Assembly (NCBI GenBank): GCA_038259825.1
Contig: JBBSOK010000118.1
Span: 1-8,337 of the forward strand
Source: JBBSOK01 sp038259825
GTDB lineage: Bacteria > Bacteroidota > Bacteroidia > Flavobacteriales > Flavobacteriaceae
Length of the DNA: 8,337 nucleotides
Direction: 5' to 3'
Below are positions 1 to 5,048 of the stretch, one piece after another (within the stretch, counting starts at the first letter, position 1; each line of letters opens with the position of its first letter). The position numbers and the translations under genes were made by a program. The notes under the pieces are model-generated. The model saw only the letters and a list, made by a program, of their open reading frames with translations. It did not search any database and was not told the DNA's origin.

Positions 1-1
1 C

Positions 2-1027
2 GTCAATTATTTTTACGGAAGTATTTTGCGCCACAATAAAGATATTTCGCACCTTATTAAAAATCATCCGGACGGTTTTATAATTGGCTATAACCACAAA
101 ACTTTTGGCAATAAGCGTTGGCAGAGGGAATATAATTTACCAGATTGGGGTTTTAGTTTTATCAATCAAAACTCTGATAATGATATTTTAGGCAACAATT
201 ATGGCCTTTACGGTCACGTTAATTTCTACTTTTTGAAACGAAATTTATTTTTCAGGATTGGACAAGGAATTGCTTACAATACTAACCCTTTTGACCTTGA
301 TACCAATCCAAAAAACAACGCATATGGGAGTCACTTGTTGAGCTCAACATATATTATGCTTAATTATACAAAAGCCAATATTTTTCAAAATCTCGGTGTG
401 CAAACAGGCATTTCGTTACTTCATTATAGCAACGCAAATGTAAATTCACCAAATAGTAGTACTAATGCCTTTTTATTTAACGTTGGTGTCACATATCAAT
501 TTGAAACTTCGGAAAGTTCTTCAATCGAAAGATCTAATAACCCTGTTGAAAATTCAGAAGTAAAATATTCAGAGCCAATTCATTATAACTTGGTAGTTCG
601 TGGCGGTGTAAATGCTAGTGATTATATTGGTTTGGGACAACAAGGTTTTTTGGTGCTTTCGGCTTTTGCAGATAAAAGATTAAACTATAAAAGCAGCCTA
701 CAAGTGGGTGCGGATTTATTTCTTTCAAAATTTTTAGAAAAGGAAATTGACTACATAGCAGCCGCATTTCCAAATACTGGCGTTGAAGGAGACGAAGATT
801 ACAAGCGAGCGGGAGTTTTTGTAGGGCACGAGTTGCATATGAATAATTTGGCATTTGTTACACAATTGGGTTATTATGTGTACTACCCGTACGATTTTGA
901 AGGAAGAGTCTACATTCGTGCAGGTTTAAAATATTACTTTTCGCCTAAAATATTTGCTGCAACAACATTGAAATCACACGGCGCAAAAGCTGAAGCAATC
1001 GAATTTGGATTAGGAATAAGATTATAA
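2..1027 (+). CDS. PagL-like acyloxyacyl hydrolase, copy 1 (5' end cut by window)
   Basis: Outer-membrane beta-barrel protein of the lipid A deacylase / acyloxyacyl hydrolase family, which in characterised members removes an acyl chain from lipid A. The reading frame is open from base 2 and its first residues (NYFYGSILRHN) match residues 38-48 of copy 2, so roughly 37 N-terminal residues including the signal peptide lie outside the window. The TTG at 26 is an internal Leu codon, not a start. The PagL active-site block HYSNA is encoded at 422-436, with the catalytic His at 422-424 and Ser at 428-430. The PN of this block follows at the PagL spacing, but the third catalytic position (464-466) is Asn where Pseudomonas PagL has Glu. 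The C-terminus is aromatic-rich and ends GLGIRL, like an outer-membrane strand. It is about half identical by eye to copy 2. Only 1 nt separates it from the lipoprotein gene. The family call is firm; enzymatic activity is not shown. Confidence 0.85.
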   Translation, partial: VNYFYGSILRHNKDISHLIKNHPDGFIIGYNHKTFGNKRWQREYNLPDWGFSFINQNSDNDILGNNYGLYGHVNFYFLKRNLFFRIGQGIAYNTNPFDLDTNPKNNAYGSHLLSSTYIMLNYTKANIFQNLGVQTGISLLHYSNANVNSPNSSTNAFLFNVGVTYQFETSESSSIERSNNPVENSEVKYSEPIHYNLVVRGGVNASDYIGLGQQGFLVLSAFADKRLNYKSSLQVGADLFLSKFLEKEIDYIAAAFPNTGVEGDEDYKRAGVFVGHELHMNNLAFVTQLGYYVYYPYDFEGRVYIRAGLKYYFSPKIFAATTLKSHGAKAEAIEFGLGIRL

Positions 1028-1028
1028 A

Positions 1029-1781
1029 ATGAAAAATTTAGCCTACATAATAATTGTACTATTTACCGTTTCTTGCAATAGCGATAAGGGCTGGGATTGC
1101 TTTAAAAGCGCTGGAAATATTGAAACAAGAAACTTTCAAGTAGGTACTTTTTCAAAAATTAGAATTGAAGGTGAAGTGTCCTTAAATATAAAACAAAGCG
1201 AAACTGTAAGTGTTTCTGTGGAAAGTGGAGAAAACCTCTTTGGCAATATTTCCGTAACTGTTGAAGGAGAAACCCTGGTCATTAAAGATTTGAACAGTTG
1301 CAATTTGGTCAGAGATTACGGATTGACCATTGCTAGTGTTTCAGTTACTAATTTAACTGAAATTAGAAACAGCAGTTCGTTTGATGTAAGGAGTGAAGGT
1401 GTTTTAAATTTTCCAAATTTAAGTTTAATTAGCGATACAACTGGCGGAATTGAAGATGTTAGAAAAGGCGGCGATTTTTATTTGAATTTAAATTGTGAAG
1501 ATTTCGCTCTGTCGGCAAACGGACAAAGTATTTTTTATATTACCGGAAATTCACAAAATGCAACTATTGTTTTTTCAGATGAGCAGCCAAGATTTAATGG
1601 GGAAAATTTTATAATTCAAAATTTATCTATTCTTCAAAGAAGCGCTAATAAAATGATTGTTAATCCAATACAAAAAATTAGCGGAATCATTTACGGTACT
1701 GGAGATGTTATTGCAGTTAATAGGCCACAAATTATTGAAATAGAACAACGTTTTACGGGTACTTTAATCATTCAGGATTAA
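1029..1781 (+). CDS. DUF2807 (head GIN domain) lipoprotein, copy 1
   Basis: Predicted lipoprotein of 250 aa. A short hydrophobic signal (residues 4-15) ends in a lipobox TVSC, so Cys16 would be the lipidated residue; NSDKG follows, which resembles the Ser/acidic surface-export signal of Bacteroidetes lipoproteins. The rest looks like the DUF2807 beta-rich fold: residues about 34-100 carry the usual pattern in which a Phe-Ser-Lys-Ile strand, an IKQSE segment and a VEGETLVIKD strand follow one another. Repeated short beta strands then continue to the end, consistent with a beta-solenoid-like domain. Cys24 and Cys91 are conserved in copy 2 at the same 67-residue spacing and may form a disulfide; the block CNLVRDYG is shared too. 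The gene starts 1 nt after the hydrolase stop, so the two are probably co-transcribed and translationally coupled. The function is unknown; a role with the adjacent barrel is inferred from context. Confidence 0.8.
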   Translation: MKNLAYIIIVLFTVSCNSDKGWDCFKSAGNIETRNFQVGTFSKIRIEGEVSLNIKQSETVSVSVESGENLFGNISVTVEGETLVIKDLNSCNLVRDYGLTIASVSVTNLTEIRNSSSFDVRSEGVLNFPNLSLISDTTGGIEDVRKGGDFYLNLNCEDFALSANGQSIFYITGNSQNATIVFSDEQPRFNGENFIIQNLSILQRSANKMIVNPIQKISGIIYGTGDVIAVNRPQIIEIEQRFTGTLIIQD

Positions 1782-1783
1782 TG

Positions 1784-1791
1784 TATATTTA
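1784..1791 (+). promoter_or_regulatory. Possible Bacteroidetes -7 promoter element before copy 2
   Basis: TATATTTA fits the Bacteroidetes -7 consensus TAnnTTTG with a single mismatch at the last base. It lies in the 27-nt gap between the two units and is followed by an A-rich stretch that runs into the ATG at 1809, giving a very short leader without a Shine-Dalgarno sequence, as is common in this phylum. No clear TTTG -33 box is visible at 17-23 nt upstream. It would let unit 2 be transcribed independently of unit 1. Confidence 0.35.
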
Positions 1792-1808
1792 CCGACCATA
1801 AAAAAAAT

Positions 1809-2936
1809 ATGAAGCACATTTATACCGTTATTGCCTTATTTCTCGCCTTTGCGGTATATTCTCAAAACGACTCCATACAACCTCAAGAATTAGAAGTTAA
1901 GCCTTATTCAATTGAGGCAGATTATATTTATGGCAGTATTCTCGAGCATAATCCAGATATTTCGCACTTAATTACAGGTCATCCAACGGGTTTTTTTCTT
2001 TCATTTAATCGTAAAACATATGGTTTTAATGAATGGGAACGCCGTTATCGCTATCCGGATTGGGGTTTTACGGTTGCATATCAAAATATGCAAAATGAAT
2101 TTTTAGGAAGAAATCTGAGTGCTTACGGACACTACAACTGGTATTTTTACAATAGAAACTTGGTAATCCGTGTTGGACAAGGAATTGCATATGCAGATAA
2201 GCCATATGATGCAGTAGATAATTTTCAAAATAATGCTTACGGGAGTAGATTGCTCAGCACAACATTTTTAAAGGCAAATTTTGTACGGGAAAATGTGTGG
2301 AAAGGTCTTGGATATCATGCCGGTTTTACCATTATACATTATAGCAACGCAAATTTTAGAGCGCCAAATAATAGTACAAATAGTTGGTTGTTCAACGTTG
2401 GTATTTCGTACCAGCCAGAAGCCGAAAAAATGCCGGAATTTATTCCGCTGGAAGATACTCCTAGCAGTATTCACGCAGAGAAAGTACATTTCAATTTTGC
2501 ATTTAGAAGCGGTGTTAATGAAAGTGATGTAAATGGACAAGGACAATATCCTTTTTATGTTTTTTCCGGATATGCAGATAAACGCATCAATTATAAAAGT
2601 ACATTGCAGGTGGGGACTGATGTCTTTCTAAGTAAATTTTTAGAAGAATTAATTACATATCGCTCCATTGCCTATCCAGAAGATGGATTGACTGGTGATG
2701 AAGATTATAAGCGTGTAGGTATTTTTGTTGGCCATGAGTTACGTTTTAATCAAATTTCATTTGTTTCCCAGCTTGGTTATTATGTTTATTGGCCATATGA
2801 ATTTGAAAACAGAGTTTATAACCGTTTAGGTTTGTTGCGCCATTTTTATGACGATACGTTTTTTGCAAGTGTAACCGTTCACGCACACTGGGCAAAAGCA
2901 GAAGCAGTAGAATTTGGAGTTGGAATTAGACTATAA
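1809..2936 (+). CDS. PagL-like acyloxyacyl hydrolase, copy 2
   Basis: Complete outer-membrane protein of 375 aa related to lipid A 3-O-deacylase PagL. Residues 1-19 form a Sec signal peptide (hydrophobic 4-16, likely cleavage near VYSQ). The PagL-like half runs to about residue 205 and contains His177, Ser179 and Asn180 in HYSNAN, then Pro186-Asn187, in the same register as His126, Ser128, Asn129 and Asn136 of Pseudomonas PagL. The position of catalytic Glu140 is Asn191. Residues 225-375 form a second beta-rich half that the roughly 150-residue PagL lacks; it includes a loop GDEDYKR (296-302), VGHEL (307-311) and a terminal His360/AKAE (362-365) motif before the last strand ending in GVGIRL. 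The start at 1809 is supported by the signal peptide. The lipoprotein partner begins 2 nt after the stop. It probably sits in the outer membrane, and remodelling of lipid A is the likely but unproven role. Confidence 0.87.
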   Translation: MKHIYTVIALFLAFAVYSQNDSIQPQELEVKPYSIEADYIYGSILEHNPDISHLITGHPTGFFLSFNRKTYGFNEWERRYRYPDWGFTVAYQNMQNEFLGRNLSAYGHYNWYFYNRNLVIRVGQGIAYADKPYDAVDNFQNNAYGSRLLSTTFLKANFVRENVWKGLGYHAGFTIIHYSNANFRAPNNSTNSWLFNVGISYQPEAEKMPEFIPLEDTPSSIHAEKVHFNFAFRSGVNESDVNGQGQYPFYVFSGYADKRINYKSTLQVGTDVFLSKFLEELITYRSIAYPEDGLTGDEDYKRVGIFVGHELRFNQISFVSQLGYYVYWPYEFENRVYNRLGLLRHFYDDTFFASVTVHAHWAKAEAVEFGVGIRL

Positions 2937-2938
2937 TT

Positions 2939-3703
2939 ATGAAAATAACTTTGAAAAAATTCTTATACATATTATTAATTGCATTTGTCTCTTCAAGTTG
3001 TGATTCTGAAGATGGTTTAAATTGCTTTCAAGCTGCGGGGGATATTGTTCAAAATGAAGTTACAGTTTTACCTTTTACAAAAATATTAGTTTGGGAGCGC
3101 ACACAACTGTTTATTACTGAAGGTCCCGTACAAAAAGTGGTTGTTGAAACAGGTTCCAATTTAATGAATGATATAGATCTGCAAGTAGTTGAAGGTAGAT
3201 TGAATATTTACAATTATAACGGTTGCAATCTCGTTCGGGATTACGGAATTACTAAGGTTTACGTTACAAGTCCTAATATTACCGAAATTAGATCCAGTTC
3301 TGGACTCCCGGTTGAAAGTATTGGCACATTGCGATATCCAAACTTAACTTTACTATCCGAAGACCGCGAAAATGAAGATCTCTATCACACCGACGGTGAT
3401 TTTAGGCTAGATTTAGATTCGAACCATATTTCAATTGTTGCCAATGGCCTATCAAATTTCTATCTTACCGGAAAAGTTGCTACTGCAGATTTTGGATTAT
3501 TCGCAAGTGCTTGTAGCGTAAGAGCAGAAAATCTTGAAATTCAGTTTTTACAGATTTTTCATAGAAGCACGGCACCAATGATTGTTAGACCCATTCAATC
3601 TATAAAAGGAAAAATTTTAAGTATTGGCGATGTTATTTCTAAAAACCGTCCGCCAATTGTAGAGGTTGAACAGCCATATAGAGGTAGGCTAATTTTTGAG
3701 TAA
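2939..3703 (+). CDS. DUF2807 (head GIN domain) lipoprotein, copy 2
   Basis: Predicted lipoprotein of 254 aa, paralogous to the gene at 1029-1781. Residues 1-20 are a basic then hydrophobic signal peptide ending SSSC, with Cys21 as the likely lipidated residue. DSEDG follows, a Ser plus three acidic residues that resembles the lipoprotein surface-export signal described in Capnocytophaga and Flavobacterium. The DUF2807-like segment begins near residue 38 with the pattern PFTKI, then a strand ending VVVETGSNL, then VVEGRLNIYN. Cys29 and Cys96 are retained with the same spacing as in copy 1, and CNLVRDYG is identical. The C-terminus ends with a hydrophobic strand, RGRLIFE. It follows the hydrolase by 2 nt and ends 10 nt from the convergent gldA stop. 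Its function is unknown, but surface display next to the barrel is a reasonable inference. Confidence 0.8.
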   Translation: MKITLKKFLYILLIAFVSSSCDSEDGLNCFQAAGDIVQNEVTVLPFTKILVWERTQLFITEGPVQKVVVETGSNLMNDIDLQVVEGRLNIYNYNGCNLVRDYGITKVYVTSPNITEIRSSSGLPVESIGTLRYPNLTLLSEDRENEDLYHTDGDFRLDLDSNHISIVANGLSNFYLTGKVATADFGLFASACSVRAENLEIQFLQIFHRSTAPMIVRPIQSIKGKILSIGDVISKNRPPIVEVEQPYRGRLIFE

Positions 3704-3713
3704 TTTTAAAATT

Positions 3714-4631
3714 TTAAGCTGAAGTTAATTCAACAAACAACTTTTCTAGCGTAGTATTTTTTTGGTCTAACTGAAGTATTTTGAGTCCATTGTCGTGGGC
3801 AAAATCAAATACTTTAGCACGCATATCTTCCTTTGTATCAAAGTATAATTCATAGACAAAACCAACAGTATTTACAACTTTTTGCAGCTTAGGAAGACGT
3901 CCTAACGCTATTTCTTCAACTCTGTAATCAAAGGCTACTTGTATTATCTGCTGTTTGTTGTCTTTCAATTCGGATAACTTTTTGTCCAATACAATTTTCC
4001 CTTTGTTAATTATAATTACTCGGTCGCAAATTGCTTCAACCTCTTGCATTATATGGGTGGAAAGGATAATTGTCTTCCCTGTATTACCCTTGGCATCTGG
4101 TTTTCCAAGGTTTTTTATAAGCTGTCTAATTTCAATCAATTGATTTGGATCTAAACCCGTTGTTGGTTCATCAAGAATAAGCACATCAGGATTATGGAGT
4201 AGTGCATTTGCAAGTCCAACACGTTGCCGATAACCTTTGGAGAGTTGTCCAATCTTTTTATTGGATTCCAATAAAAGGCCTGTTTTTTGTATAACTTTTT
4301 CTACTTCAGCACTATCAACATTATAAATATTTGCATTAAATCTCAAGTATTCACGAACATACATATCTAAATATAATGGATTATGTTCTGCCAAGTACCC
4401 AACGCTTTTTTGCACCTTTAAATTATCAACAGAAACTGTAAAACCATTTACGGTAGCCACGCCGGAAGTTGCAGGTAAAAAGGTGGTCAATATTTTCATC
4501 AATGTGGATTTTCCAGCTCCATTTGGCCCTAGAAATCCCACAATTTCTCCTTTTTTAATAGAAAATGAAACAGCGTCCAGCGCTTTTTGTGCGCCATATT
4601 CCTTGGTAATATTTTCAACGGTTATAGACAT
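3714..4631 (-). CDS. gldA: GldA, gliding-motility ABC transporter ATP-binding subunit
   Basis: Cytoplasmic ATPase of 305 aa, the nucleotide-binding subunit of the GldA-GldF-GldG transporter linked to gliding motility in Flavobacterium johnsoniae; gldF and gldG are not in the window. It has all the ABC motifs: Walker A GPNGAGKST (35-43), the GYLAEHNPLY segment at the Q-loop position (79-88, with Glu where many ABC proteins have Gln), signature LSKGYRQRVGLA (130-141), Walker B LILDEP with Asp154/Glu155, D-loop at Gly159-Asp161 and switch His193. The segment KPDAKGNTGK (177-186) between Walker B and the H-loop is longer than in the GldA I recall. The residues after about 225 form the usual C-terminal extension. 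The frame stays open to an ATG at 4721, but I chose 4631 because MSITVENITKEYGAQKAL matches the family N-terminus and a promoter candidate lies just upstream. Homologues also exist in non-gliding Bacteroidetes, so motility is not proven. Confidence 0.9.
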   Translation of the reverse strand: MSITVENITKEYGAQKALDAVSFSIKKGEIVGFLGPNGAGKSTLMKILTTFLPATSGVATVNGFTVSVDNLKVQKSVGYLAEHNPLYLDMYVREYLRFNANIYNVDSAEVEKVIQKTGLLLESNKKIGQLSKGYRQRVGLANALLHNPDVLILDEPTTGLDPNQLIEIRQLIKNLGKPDAKGNTGKTIILSTHIMQEVEAICDRVIIINKGKIVLDKKLSELKDNKQQIIQVAFDYRVEEIALGRLPKLQKVVNTVGFVYELYFDTKEDMRAKVFDFAHDNGLKILQLDQKNTTLEKLFVELTSA

Positions 4632-4646
4632 GGCTTCAATTTTGTA

Positions 4647-4678
4647 TAAAATTACGATAAATAAAATCTTTGATACAA
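4647..4678 (-). promoter_or_regulatory. Candidate gldA promoter
   Basis: Read on the minus strand, TTG (4676-4678) is followed after 21 nt by TAATTTTA (4647-4654), fitting the Bacteroidetes pattern TTTG-N about 19-21-TAnnTTTG with one mismatch in each box. The gldA ATG at 4631 lies 15 nt downstream of the -7 box, leaving a short A-rich leader. This placement supports the 4631 start over the upstream one at 4721. The call rests on pattern matching only. Confidence 0.4.
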
Positions 4679-4765
4679 TGAAAGTTGAGGTAGAAAATGA
4701 AATAATGTCTGCATCATTCAATTTTATTTATCCTTTATTCATCAACTAAAAAACATTCCAAATAA

Positions 4766-4796
4766 TTTTCAGCTAAGGAAAAATTTCCTACTTTAG
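4766..4796 (+). promoter_or_regulatory. Candidate promoter of the aromatic leader transcript
   Basis: TTTT (4766-4769) and TACTTTAG (4789-4796) are separated by 19 nt and resemble the Bacteroidetes -33 (TTTG) and -7 (TAnnTTTG) boxes with one mismatch each. Transcription would start near 4800-4803, about 11-14 nt before the leader ORF at 4814. It is divergent from gldA. Confidence 0.4.
4776..4789 (+). repeat. Short inverted repeat inside the leader promoter
   Basis: AGGAAA (4776-4781) and TTTCCT (4784-4789) form perfect 6-bp arms around a 2-nt centre. A 2-nt loop cannot fold well in RNA, so this is better read as a DNA dyad. It fills most of the spacer between the proposed -33 and -7 boxes, where a regulator could bind. 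It may equally be chance in AT-rich DNA. Confidence 0.3.
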
Positions 4797-4813
4797 CCCA
4801 TCTAAAACGACAA

Positions 4814-4876
4814 ATGCATACATTATATAACTTCTGGCTTAGTAATTTCCGAATAGGGACTGGGCAGCTTATATAA
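4814..4876 (+). CDS. Aromatic-rich leader peptide of a putative attenuator
   Basis: A 20-codon ORF from ATG to TAA encodes a peptide beginning MHTLYNFWLSNF, with Tyr5, Phe7, Trp8 and Phe12, so four of its first twelve residues are aromatic. It starts shortly after a promoter candidate, and its stop lies 21 nt before the stem of a strong intrinsic terminator. The next gene downstream is an aminotransferase of aromatic type, followed by DAHP synthase/chorismate mutase. This is the layout of attenuation leaders such as those of trp and phe operons, where slow translation at scarce charged tRNA changes the RNA fold. There is no Shine-Dalgarno sequence, which is normal for Bacteroidetes. Being so short, it could be a chance ORF; the context is the main support. 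Confidence 0.55.
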   Translation: MHTLYNFWLSNFRIGTGQLI

Positions 4877-4897
4877 TTATTTAAAATATAATTTATT

Positions 4898-4929
4898 AAA
4901 AATCCCGGTAGCAATATCGGGATTTTTTT
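4898..4929 (+). terminator. Intrinsic terminator with GCAA tetraloop
   Basis: AAAAATCCCG (4898-4907) pairs perfectly with CGGGATTTTT (4918-4927). The stem continues inward through a G-U and two A-U pairs to a GCAA loop (4911-4914), a stable GNRA tetraloop. The 3' arm runs into an uninterrupted T tract to 4929. The A tract before the stem means it could also work on the minus strand. No full-length gene lies upstream on the plus strand, so it must end a short leader or small RNA transcript. Confidence 0.85.
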
Positions 4930-5048
4930 AGTTTAGTAAGGAAGTTGAAAAGCTTTGTTGATGAATTTAAATATTATTCAAAAGCAAAAAAAATTCACTT
5001 TTGGACTAAGATTTTAATGTTTTTGGTTGAAAATAAAATTAACAACGA
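4930..5048 (+). other. Non-coding stretch between terminator and aminotransferase
   Basis: These 119 nt are AT-rich and hold no credible ORF. CACTTTTG (4996-5003) and TGTTTTTG (5018-5025) each resemble a -7 box with one mismatch, but neither has a well-spaced -33 partner. If neither is active, the aminotransferase depends on read-through past the terminator at 4898-4929. No remnant of a prephenate dehydratase gene is recognisable. Confidence 0.5.

Larger units (their letters stand above)
2..3703 (+). repeat. Tandem duplication of a hydrolase-lipoprotein gene pair
   Basis: Two successive units, 2-1781 and 1809-3703, each hold a PagL-like hydrolase followed by a DUF2807 lipoprotein. Order, orientation and the 1-2 nt gaps between partners are the same in both. 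Protein blocks are shared throughout, including IGQGIAY/VGQGIAY, NNAYGS, HYSNAN, GDEDYKR, VGHEL and AKAEA in the hydrolases, and CNLVRDYG, TEIR and RPxIxEXEQ in the lipoproteins. The copies have diverged to roughly half identity, so the duplication is old. Because the left edge cuts unit 1, further copies upstream cannot be excluded. Confidence 0.85.
4803..4930 (+). promoter_or_regulatory. Putative aromatic amino-acid transcription attenuator
   Basis: The leader region combines the aromatic leader ORF (4814-4876), a terminator hairpin (4898-4929) and a competing pairing. ACTGGG (4859-4864), inside the ORF, can pair over 6 bp (one G-U) with CCCGGT (4904-4909), which is part of the 5' arm of the terminator. 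A ribosome stalled at Tyr5, Phe7 or Trp8 would leave 4859-4864 free and favour this antiterminator; one that reaches the stop would cover it and let the terminator form. The loop between the arms can itself fold through TTATAT (4869-4874) and ATATAA (4886-4891). The controlled gene would be the aminotransferase at 5049. The mechanism is inferred from sequence; energies were not computed. Confidence 0.5.

Noticed and set aside
26..28. TTG as a start codon of the first hydrolase
   Set aside because: The frame is open upstream to the window edge, and those codons match internal residues of copy 2, so this is an internal Leu and the gene is truncated by the window.
615..854. Minus-strand ORF inside the first hydrolase
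   Set aside because: It lies wholly antisense to a well-supported coding region, with no recognisable domain; the same holds for those at 2268-2546 and 5567-5791.
4632..4721. N-terminal extension of GldA starting at 4721
   Set aside because: The extra 30 residues do not resemble the GldA N-terminus, and the segment overlaps a promoter candidate; ATG 4631 gives the canonical MSITVENITK start.
4483..4749. Plus-strand ORF antisense to the gldA 5' end
   Set aside because: It mirrors the Walker A region of gldA in the opposite frame and encodes nothing recognisable.
4996..5025. Separate promoter for the aminotransferase
   Set aside because: Two imperfect -7 boxes are present, but neither has a -33 box at 17-23 nt, so I did not call a promoter.
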